Assembly (NCBI GenBank): GCA_005888075.1
Contig: VBKD01000065.1
Span: 1-8,523 of the forward strand
DNA: 8,523 nucleotides
Source of the DNA: Chloroflexota bacterium
GTDB taxonomy: Bacteria > Chloroflexota > Dormibacteria > Dormibacterales > Dormibacteraceae
Direction: 5' to 3'
The notes beneath the pieces were generated by a model, which searched no databases, had not been told where the DNA came from, and saw only the letters and a program-made list of their open reading frames with translations. Shown in pieces: positions 1-4,701 of this stretch. A program made the translations under genes and the position numbers. Position 1 is the first letter of the stretch, and the number at the start of each line of letters is the position of its first letter.

Positions 1-55
1 AGGCCGGCGAGCATGCCGCGACGCCCACCGCGACGAGCGCGACCAGCCAGCGCAT
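1..55 (-). CDS. Putative lipoprotein, N-terminal signal peptide only (partial)
   Basis: Reading the minus strand from an ATG at 55-53 gives MRWLVALVAVGVAACSPA before the window ends. This is a compact lipoprotein signal peptide: one Arg, a short hydrophobic core and a lipobox V-A-A-C with the acylated Cys at residue 15. The mature protein lies outside the window, so no function can be given. The gene would be divergent from the one at 141. No Shine-Dalgarno is visible. A TAnnnT hexamer (TAGCGT, minus strand, 70-65) lies 9 nt upstream of the ATG, which would fit a leaderless or very short leader. With only 18 codons visible, the alternative that this is the tail of a plus-strand gene cannot be excluded. 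Confidence 0.45.
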   Translation of the reverse strand, partial: MRWLVALVAVGVAACSPA

Positions 56-140
56 GTTGGTTGAACGCTAACCCGAATTCGCGGTTACGATCGCGTCGCG
101 CGCCGGAATGCCGCGGCGCGCCCGTCATTCGAGGAAAGAG

Positions 141-668
141 ATGAGCTCCGAGCAGGTTTTGGTCGGATTGGCCGGCGTCCTGGTTGTGCTGGCCCTTTGG
201 TCAGCCATCTTCGCCACCCGAGCCGATCGCGCGACCCGCCGGGCGATCATGCTCGCCGACAGCCGCTGGGAGGCCACGACCAGACCCGTCCCCCACCTCT
301 CGTTCACCGGCGCGCCCTCGGTTGGACAGCCGCTAGAAGTCGAGGTCGAGAACCTTGGTGGCACCCTGGCGGCCGGCGGCGTCATCGTGCAGAGCGGCGA
401 CGACCTCTACGCCGGCAGCCTCATCCTCCCGGAAAAGTCGCCCGCGCGGCGCGTGTCCTTGCCACCGGTGATGAAGGCGTGGCAGCGGTTGAACCAGCCG
501 CGGACCCTGCTGCTGGTCGTGCGCGATGCGGGCGGACGGTGCTGGGACTGCCTCGACGGCGGCAAGCCCATCAAGGACCCGCACCGGTGGCTGGCCGGAC
601 AGCTGCGAGAGCTGCGGCTGCAAGGCGTGGTGGATTTTCCTGGGGTGACGGGGACGGGAAAGCGCTAG
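141..668 (+). CDS. Membrane-anchored protein of unknown function with a CxxC motif
   Basis: This is a 175-residue protein I do not recognise. The ATG at 141 is chosen over the in-frame ATG at 108 because GAGGAAAG lies just upstream at a workable distance, and residues between the two starts are Arg-rich and unlike a real N-terminus. Residues 5-25 form one hydrophobic transmembrane segment, followed by a basic, helical stretch (TRADRATRRA). Residues 50-130 alternate like a beta-sandwich (PHLSFTG, LEVEVENLGG, RTLLLVVRDA), resembling the small extracellular or cytosolic beta domains of single-pass membrane proteins. A CWDC motif at 134-137 gives a CxxC pair that could form a disulfide or bind a metal. 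The C-terminus is charged and helical, then disordered. It is probably monocistronic and faces the osmC gene convergently. Real-gene confidence comes from the Shine-Dalgarno, length and codon bias. Confidence 0.75.
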   Translation: MSSEQVLVGLAGVLVVLALWSAIFATRADRATRRAIMLADSRWEATTRPVPHLSFTGAPSVGQPLEVEVENLGGTLAAGGVIVQSGDDLYAGSLILPEKSPARRVSLPPVMKAWQRLNQPRTLLLVVRDAGGRCWDCLDGGKPIKDPHRWLAGQLRELRLQGVVDFPGVTGTGKR

Positions 669-670
669 GT

Positions 671-715
671 TCTGCTTTCGCGTCGTCTGCTTTCGCGCTG
701 TCTGCTTCCCATCGC
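671..715. repeat. Three-copy 15-bp tandem repeat
   Basis: Three successive 15-bp units begin with TCTGCTT: TCTGCTTTCGCGTCG at 671-685, TCTGCTTTCGCGCTG at 686-700, and a decayed copy TCTGCTTCCCATCGC at 701-715. The first two units share their first 12 bases. The array starts 2 nt after the stop codon of the upstream gene and runs straight into the CCCTCTCCC repeat and hairpin. It is noncoding in this position. Confidence 0.7.
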
Positions 716-726
716 CCTCTCCCCGA

Positions 727-751
727 CCCTCTCCCGCGGAGCGGGAGAGGG
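727..751. repeat. Perfect GC-rich inverted repeat (REP-like hairpin) between convergent genes
   Basis: CCCTCTCCCGC at 727-737 and GCGGGAGAGGG at 741-751 are perfect reverse complements around a GGA loop, giving an 11-bp stem. The left arm motif CCCTCTCCC is also present directly at 715-723. The element sits in the 93-nt gap between two convergent genes, the classic place for a bidirectional terminator or a REP/BIME-type dispersed palindrome. No T-run follows either arm, so an intrinsic terminator of standard type is not supported. Hairpins with this CCCTCTCCC/GGGAGAGGG core occur as dispersed intergenic repeats in many high-GC bacteria, which favours a REP-like identity. Confidence 0.7.
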
Positions 752-761
752 AGGTCCCGTC

Positions 762-1199
762 CTAGTGGACGTGGTCCAGGCTGGCGTTCAGCTTCAGGTC
801 GACGTTGCCCTTCAGGGCCCTGGAGACTGGGCAACCCTCCTTCGCCTCTTCCGCGAGCTTCTGGAAGTCGGGGTCGCTGATGCCATGGATGTGACCTTTG
901 ACGGTCAGGGTGATGGTCGTGATGCCGGTGCCGGGCACGAACTCCACCTCAGCCGTGGTGTTGAGGCGCTCCGGGTGATGACCAGCTTTGGCCAGGCCAT
1001 TGGAGAACGCCATCGAATAGCAGGCGGCGTGGGCGGCCGCGATAAGCTCCTCGGGGCTCGTGCCGCCGTGTGTCCGATCGGCGCGACTGGACCAAGTGAC
1101 TGGAAATTCGTTGAAGGTCCCGCTGGCAACCTTGACGCGGCCTTTGCCGCTCGCGAGGTCGCCTTCCCAAACCGCATCAGCTCGACTTATGGCCGCCAT
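762..1199 (-). CDS. osmC: OsmC-family peroxidase (organic hydroperoxide / osmotically inducible)
   Basis: This 145-residue protein matches OsmC across its full usual length. OsmC/Ohr proteins are cytoplasmic thiol peroxidases that reduce organic hydroperoxides using two cysteines. Both are present: C60 in AAHAACYSMA and C123 in KEGCPVSRAL, at the spacing of E. coli OsmC. R39 and the acidic pair E50-E51 (SPEEL) match the residues that position the substrate and activate the peroxidatic Cys. The HGGTSPEELIAAAHAAC stretch and C-terminal beta strand NVDLKLNASL are typical. The start ATG at 1199 is preceded on the minus strand by AAAGGGGG with 6 nt spacing. It is divergent from the cupin gene. The family assignment is firm; OsmC rather than Ohr is favoured by the C-terminal motif and sequence style. 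Confidence 0.95.
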   Translation of the reverse strand: MAAISRADAVWEGDLASGKGRVKVASGTFNEFPVTWSSRADRTHGGTSPEELIAAAHAACYSMAFSNGLAKAGHHPERLNTTAEVEFVPGTGITTITLTVKGHIHGISDPDFQKLAEEAKEGCPVSRALKGNVDLKLNASLDHVH

Positions 1200-1245
1200 C
1201 GGTAACCCCCTTTCAAAGACGACTGCAACACCTAACGTTAACGCG
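1200..1245. promoter_or_regulatory. Divergent osmC/cupin control region with palindromic -10 candidate
   Basis: The 46-nt gap holds the osmC Shine-Dalgarno (GGGGG, minus strand, 1210-1206) and a perfect palindrome TAACGTTA at 1233-1240. Read either way it yields the hexamer TAACGT, which fits the TAnnnT -10 consensus. On the plus strand TAACGT (1233-1238) ends 7 nt before the GTG at 1246, the spacing expected for a leaderless mRNA, with TTTCAA at 1211-1216 as a weak -35 (16-nt spacer). On the minus strand the same palindrome would give osmC a leader of roughly 30 nt containing the Shine-Dalgarno; no good -35 is seen for that direction. Confidence 0.4.
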
Positions 1246-1575
1246 GTGGATGCGCGCGAGATTCCCGAGCTGGATCCCCAACCCCGAGACGCCGACGGCC
1301 ACGGCTACGTCGATTTCCTCGCCTCAGACAAGCTGAGCGTCGGGTTGGCGGTGTGGCCTCGCGGCGCCACGGACCATCAGCGGCCCCACAGCGAGGACGA
1401 GGTCTACTACGTCATCGAAGGCCGCGGCACGATTCGAGTCGCCGATGAGGATCGATTGGTACAGCCTGGGAGCCTCATCTTCGTCGGAGCGGGCGTCGAG
1501 CACCGCTTCCACGACATCGAAGATGACCTTCGCGTTTTGGTGTTCTGGGCGCCGCCCCACGCGACGCGCAGTTAG
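1246..1575 (+). CDS. Small single-domain cupin protein
   Basis: The protein is 109 residues from the GTG at 1246 and folds as one cupin beta-barrel. Cupin motif 1 is seen at residues 40-59 (GATDHQRPHSEDEVYYVIEG), with candidate metal ligands H44, H48 and E50/E52. Motif 2 is PGSLIFVGAGVEHRFHD at residues 74-90, with H86 or H89 as a further ligand. Such stand-alone cupins vary in function (sugar, small-molecule or regulatory binding), so no substrate is assigned. The GTG start is preferred because codons between the in-frame ATG at 1189 and 1246 have poor third-position GC, the ATG would overlap osmC by 11 nt without a Shine-Dalgarno, and a TAnnnT hexamer lies 7 nt before the GTG. The start remains uncertain; a still earlier ATG at 1060 lies wholly inside osmC and is unlikely. 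The stop overlaps that of the convergent downstream gene. Confidence 0.85.
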   Translation: MDAREIPELDPQPRDADGHGYVDFLASDKLSVGLAVWPRGATDHQRPHSEDEVYYVIEGRGTIRVADEDRLVQPGSLIFVGAGVEHRFHDIEDDLRVLVFWAPPHATRS

Positions 1576-1883
1576 TCGAGCTTCGGCGTCGCGGCGACCG
1601 GCTCCAGATTTGTGCTCGCCGCCCTGTTGCGCAGCTGCTGCGCCTGCCTCTGGCCCTTCTGTTTCACGTCCTTGCCGGCGGTGACAATCTTGTCGACCGC
1701 CATCTGACGGCGCTCGCCGCCTCGACGGCTGTCGAAGAAGAATCCGAGCAACGACGCCAGCGCCATCCCGCCGATGAACCACACGGCCGCGACGCGTTTC
1801 ACGTCGCGCTGAGGTCGGACAAACATCGCGGTCGGCATGTCCCTCAGCTCTCTCGCCTTTCGTCTCAAACCAGTGGTTTCCAT
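1572..1883 (-). CDS. Small single-pass membrane protein, YtxH-like
   Basis: This 103-residue protein has a basic N-terminus, a single hydrophobic segment at about residues 30-50 (VAAVWFIGGMALASLLGFFF), then DSRRGGERRQMAVDK and a long Lys/Arg/Gln-rich amphipathic helix to about residue 90. The hydrophobic helix ending in GFFFD followed by a RRG-RR cluster and a basic helix resembles YtxH-like or BON-associated small membrane proteins, in which the junction often reads LLFDPxxGRRRR. The function of these is unknown; envelope stress is a common guess. The start ATG at 1883 has only a weak upstream purine run. An internal ATG at 1838 (codon 16) is an alternative with GAGGG close by. It follows the FAD oxidoreductase by 39 nt on the same strand and may be cotranscribed. 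Its TAA overlaps the cupin TAG in TTAG. Confidence 0.7.
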   Translation of the reverse strand: METTGLRRKARELRDMPTAMFVRPQRDVKRVAAVWFIGGMALASLLGFFFDSRRGGERRQMAVDKIVTAGKDVKQKGQRQAQQLRNRAASTNLEPVAATPKLD

Positions 1884-1922
1884 GTGAATGAAACGATCTC
1901 GCCCAAACCGCTACTCAGCCTT

Positions 1923-3332
1923 TCATCGCAGGCGTGACTTCAACGCGGCGCGCGCCGCATTCATCCCGCACATTCCATGCACCCCGCCGCCGGGCGGCGT
2001 GGCGGCCGAGCAGATGAGGATCTGCGGGTCCGGCGTCGTGTATGGATTCATCCTCAGGGCCGGCCGCGCGATGAGCTGGCGCAAGTCCATTCGCCCGCCC
2101 ATCACGTCGCCGCCCACGCAGTTGGGCTCCTCCGATTCAATGCGTCGTGGCGACCATTTGCTGCGCTCTCGGATCACATCTCGAAAGCCCGGCGCGAAGC
2201 GTTCGATCTGATCCTCGATCGCCGTGGTCATATCGCGGTCGGAGCCGTTGGGCACGTGGCAATAGGCCCATGCGATGTGGCGGCCGGCTGTGGCGCGGCT
2301 GGGGTCGAACAGCGTCGGCTGCGTGAGCATCACGAAGGGACGCTGGGGATGCCGGCCTTGCGCCACGTCCTGCTCGGACTGTGCGATTTCCTCCATGGTG
2401 CCGCCGAGGTGAACGGTCGCGGCGAGCTTGCACTCGTCAGCTCGCCACGGGATGGGCCCGCTCAAGGTCCAGTCGAGCTTGAAGACGCCAGGACCATGGC
2501 GATAGTCCTCGAGGCTCTGCCTGTAACCGTTGGGCATGCGCCCGCCCGCCACCCCGAGGATGCCCTTGGGCACCAGGTCGAGAAGCAACGCGCGGCTGTC
2601 GGGCAGCTCGTCCACCGATCGCACGCGCCGGCCACAGATCACGTGACCACCGAGCTCCGCAAGCCTGTCGACCAGCACCTGAGCGATCGAATCGGACCCG
2701 CCCCGAGCAATCGGCCAGCCGCCGGCATGCGCGGTGACCAGCATCACCAGCCCGAGGGCCCCGGTGCCCGGCTCGCTCAGTGCAAGCACGCTGTGGGCGG
2801 CGCTGCCCGCGAGCACGGCTCGCGCTTCTCGTCGCCGGAAATAGACAGAGGCGAGACGCGTGGCTGAAAGGAGGCCGATCCCGAGCCGGGCCAGCAGCAG
2901 CGGGTGACGAGGCAAGCGCGGCGGCGTCATGACCATTTGGAGCAGCTCGTGGGCACGCTCGACCATCGGGCCGAGGAGACGCTGGTAGGCGGGCCCGTCC
3001 TGTCCCAGGGCCGCGGCCGTCTTCTCCACCGAGCGTTCGACCAGGACCGCGGATCCATCGTCGAATGGGTGGGCGAACGCCGCCGGTGGCACTATCAGAT
3101 CGAGGTCGAAGCGCGCCAGAAACGGCGTCAGCGGCGCCAGCGCCATGATCGTCGAGCAGACGTCATGGCGGCACCCGGCCTCCAGCAGCTCGTCGGTCCG
3201 CAGCCCACCACCCGGCTTGGCAGCCGCCTCCAGAACCAGAACCGAGCGTCCGGCCTCGGCCAGGGTTATGGCAGCCGCCAGCCCGTTGGGTCCGGACCCG
3301 ACGACCACGGCGTCGAATCGCTCGCCCCCCAC
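1923..3332 (-). CDS. FAD-dependent oxidoreductase, phytoene-desaturase-like (COG1233 type)
   Basis: The protein is 469 residues and complete. Residues 7-36 form the dinucleotide-binding Rossmann fold: VVVGSGPNGLAAAITLAEAG with GSGPNG at 12-17 and E35 at the end of the second strand for the FAD ribose. PGGGLRT at 40-46 is the second nucleotide-contact motif typical of the amine-oxidase/CrtI superfamily. The C-terminal FAD motif PPGGGVHGMCG and the following NAARAAL (within 443-464) are strongly characteristic of the COG1233 branch that includes PYROXD2-like proteins. Its substrate is not known; there are no carotenoid genes beside it, so a phytoene desaturase role should not be assumed. The start is GTG at 3332: an in-frame TAG lies 5 codons upstream and no ATG is in frame between. 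It is divergent from the ArsR operon across an AT-rich 80-nt gap holding a palindrome, so it may share that control. Confidence 0.9.
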   Translation of the reverse strand: MGGERFDAVVVGSGPNGLAAAITLAEAGRSVLVLEAAAKPGGGLRTDELLEAGCRHDVCSTIMALAPLTPFLARFDLDLIVPPAAFAHPFDDGSAVLVERSVEKTAAALGQDGPAYQRLLGPMVERAHELLQMVMTPPRLPRHPLLLARLGIGLLSATRLASVYFRRREARAVLAGSAAHSVLALSEPGTGALGLVMLVTAHAGGWPIARGGSDSIAQVLVDRLAELGGHVICGRRVRSVDELPDSRALLLDLVPKGILGVAGGRMPNGYRQSLEDYRHGPGVFKLDWTLSGPIPWRADECKLAATVHLGGTMEEIAQSEQDVAQGRHPQRPFVMLTQPTLFDPSRATAGRHIAWAYCHVPNGSDRDMTTAIEDQIERFAPGFRDVIRERSKWSPRRIESEEPNCVGGDVMGGRMDLRQLIARPALRMNPYTTPDPQILICSAATPPGGGVHGMCGMNAARAALKSRLR

Positions 3333-3379
3333 CCAGCCATGAGTTTGCTACGGATCAGCCAGGGCTGCAACGGCAAATA

Positions 3380-3415
3380 ATATTGTTGCAGCGACATATG
3401 TCGTTGTAGTAATAT
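3380..3415. promoter_or_regulatory. Operator palindrome for the ArsR-type repressor
   Basis: CGACATATGTCG at 3392-3403 is a perfect 12-bp palindrome. Symmetry continues outward from the same centre (between 3397 and 3398): CA at 3389-3390 pairs with TG at 3405-3406, and TATT-like ends at 3380-3384 pair with 3411-3415. Overall 14 of 18 base pairs over 3380-3415 are complementary. The stretch is strikingly AT-rich against its surroundings. It lies directly upstream of an ArsR-family gene and between two divergent transcription units, as expected for an autoregulatory operator. The binding protein is inferred. Confidence 0.65.
3386..3415 (+). promoter_or_regulatory. Sigma70-like promoter of the ArsR-VOC-SRPBCC operon
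   Basis: TTGCAG at 3386-3391 and TAATAT at 3410-3415 form -35 and -10 boxes with an 18-nt spacer. The perfect part of the palindrome (3392-3403) fills the spacer, so a bound repressor would block polymerase directly. Seven bases after the -10 box comes the ATG at 3423, predicting a leaderless mRNA. The opposite strand has a possible -10 TATTAT (3382-3377) for the FAD oxidoreductase, but no convincing -35. Confidence 0.55.
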
Positions 3416-3422
3416 GTCCTGG

Positions 3423-3758
3423 ATGGCTGACGTTTTCGAGATCCTGGCCGACCCCACACGCCGCCGCCTCGTGGAGGCGCTGCGCACCGGCGAGCGGTCG
3501 GTCAACGAGCTCGTCGAGGTGGTGGAGATGCGGCAGCCGGCGGTATCGCGACAGCTCTCCATCCTTCACGACGCCGGTTGGGTGACGGTCCAGCCGGAGG
3601 GGCGGCGGAGGCTTTACGCCCTGCGCCCCGAGCCGTTCCGCGAGCTGGACGACTGGATGGGTCGATACCGTGGGGTATGGGAGGCGCGGCTCGACAGATT
3701 CGCGGCGGAGCTCGACCGCCGCCGCAAAGGCAAGACTAGAAAGGAGACACGAAAGTGA
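3423..3758 (+). CDS. ArsR-family winged-helix transcriptional regulator (no metal site)
   Basis: From ATG 3423 the product is 111 residues; an in-frame ATG at 3414 would add three (MSW). The later start is preferred since it fits the -10 box spacing and the usual N-terminus of the group (MADVFEILADPTRRRLVEAL). The winged-helix DNA-binding domain follows: helices ERSVNELVEVV and the recognition helix QPAVSRQLSIL, then the wing GWVTVQPEGRRRLYAL. The ELCVCDL metal-binding helix of classical ArsR/SmtB is replaced by ELVEVVE and the protein has no cysteine, so it is not an arsenic or zinc sensor of that type. The C-terminal helix (YRGVWEARLDRFAAEL) is typical of ArsR members found beside SRPBCC genes. 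Its stop TGA overlaps the start GTG of the next gene (GTGA), indicating translational coupling. It probably represses its own operon; the inducer is unknown. Confidence 0.92.
   Translation: MADVFEILADPTRRRLVEALRTGERSVNELVEVVEMRQPAVSRQLSILHDAGWVTVQPEGRRRLYALRPEPFRELDDWMGRYRGVWEARLDRFAAELDRRRKGKTRKETRK
3741..3746 (+). promoter_or_regulatory. Shine-Dalgarno AAGGAG for the VOC gene
   Basis: AAGGAG lies 8 nt before the GTG at 3755, inside the last codons of the regulator gene. This fixes the GTG as the start and supports coupled translation through the GTGA overlap. Confidence 0.8.
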
Positions 3759-4279
3759 CACAGACCGCCGTTGGCAATCAGATCAGCGTCAGACCGTGCT
3801 TGACCTTCAAAGAGCGTGCCGAGGAGGCGGTGAACTTCTACGTCTCGGTGTTCCCCAACTCGAAGGTTGTGAGCATCCTACGCAGCGACAGCAACCTTGA
3901 AGCCACACTCGAGGCGAAAGGTGGAATGCCGGCAGGAAGCCTGCTTCACGCCAGCTTCGTGCTGGACGGGCAGGAATACACGGCTTTCGACGGTGGCCCC
4001 GCCTTTGCATTCACCGAGGGGTTCTCGCTCGTCGCCACATGCAACACGCAGCAGGAGCTCGACGCGATCTGGGAGCGACTCACCGAAGGTGGAGAAGAAG
4101 GTCCTTGCGGTTGGTTGAAAGACAAGTTCGGTGTGTCGTGGCAGGTCGTGCCGGCCGTTCTGGGCCAGATGCTGGGCGACTCGAAGTCCGGCGATCCCTC
4201 CAAGGTCGTGGAGGCTTTTCTCAAGATGAAGAAGCTCGACATCGCGACCCTCGAGCGCGCGTACAGGAGCAACGCGTAG
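3755..4279 (+). CDS. VOC-superfamily protein, PhnB / 3-demethylubiquinone-9 3-methyltransferase-like
   Basis: The protein is 174 residues with the two beta-alpha-beta modules of the vicinal oxygen chelate fold. Family marks are RPCLTFKERAEEAVNFYVSVF at residues 13-33, LDGQEYTAFDGGPAFAFTEG at 70-89, and GPCGWLKDKFGVSWQVVP at 116-133; this CGWLxDxFGVSWQ(V/I)VP block is the hallmark of the PhnB-like group. Despite the database name, these proteins are not proven methyltransferases and the reaction is unknown. A C-terminal helical tail (SKVVEAFLKMKKLDIATLERAY) is also typical. GTG start with AAGGAG upstream. It lies between the regulator and the SRPBCC gene in a cassette order that recurs in many bacteria, which suggests one regulated unit. 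Confidence 0.9.
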   Translation: MTQTAVGNQISVRPCLTFKERAEEAVNFYVSVFPNSKVVSILRSDSNLEATLEAKGGMPAGSLLHASFVLDGQEYTAFDGGPAFAFTEGFSLVATCNTQQELDAIWERLTEGGEEGPCGWLKDKFGVSWQVVPAVLGQMLGDSKSGDPSKVVEAFLKMKKLDIATLERAYRSNA

Positions 4280-4280
4280 C

Positions 4281-4701
4281 TTGGACTCGAACATGCAAGG
4301 CCCGCGGCGAAAGATCACCATCGAGCGCACCTTCAACGCTCCGGTAGCAGACTTATGGGAGCTGTGGACCACCAAAGAAGGAATCGAGTCGTGGTGGGGA
4401 CCGGAGGGATTCACCACCGAGGTGCGCAAGATCGATCTTCGTCCGGGAGGCGAGCTCGACTACAACATGATCGCGGTCGCTCCCGACCAGATCGAGTTCA
4501 TGAAGAAGGCGGGCATGCCGGAGGCCACCCCGTCGCGGGTGACCTACACCGAGGTCATACCGCTCCGGCGCCTCGCGTATCTGACCCTGGCTGACTTCAT
4601 TCCCGGTGTCGAGCCTTACGAGGTGATGACGACAGTAGACCTGCACCCGGGAGAGCGAGCTGGGCAAGCTCGAGAAAGTGCTGGAGGCGTCAAAGACCTA
4701 G
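4281..4701 (+). pseudogene. AHSA1/SRPBCC-domain protein gene with an internal deletion and frameshift
   Basis: Residues 11-124 read as a normal AHSA1-type START-like protein: KITIERTFNAPVADLWELWT, WWGPEGFTTEV, DLRPGGELDYNM, a helix with EFMKKAGMPEATPSRV, then DFIPGVEPYEVMTTVDLHPG. After G124 (codon 4650-4652) the frame abruptly becomes low-complexity Arg/Ala-rich and runs antisense through ackA to 4847. In another frame, bases 4651-4701 encode ESELGKLEKVLEASKT plus TAG, precisely the C-terminal helix expected for this family. Roughly 75-90 nt (a 3k+2 deletion) between the two parts, normally carrying a segment like the FDAMHDEEW region, is therefore missing. The true stop at 4699-4701 overlaps the ackA stop. 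TTG 4281 follows AGGAG by 11 nt; ATG 4293 is the other start candidate. The gap may be a real inactivating deletion or an assembly or sequencing error. Confidence 0.8.

Noticed and set aside
727..751. Intrinsic (Rho-independent) terminator
   Set aside because: The stem is strong but no T-run follows either arm, and the arm motif is repeated next to it, which suits a REP-like element better.
1060..1188. N-terminal extension of the cupin from ATG 1060
   Set aside because: It would lie wholly inside osmC on the opposite strand, and single-domain cupins of this type have about 110 residues.
1977..2867. Plus-strand open frame opposite the FAD oxidoreductase
   Set aside because: It is a codon-bias shadow of the conserved oxidoreductase; composition is His/Arg/Ala-rich with no motif.
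1923..3332. Carotenoid phytoene desaturase (crtI) assignment
   Set aside because: The FAD motifs are shared by the whole COG1233 group, the C-terminal PPGGGVHGMCG form points to the PYROXD2-like branch, and no carotenoid genes are nearby.
3423..3758. Arsenic or zinc sensing by the ArsR-type regulator
   Set aside because: The metal-binding ELCVCDL helix is replaced by ELVEVVE and the protein contains no cysteine.
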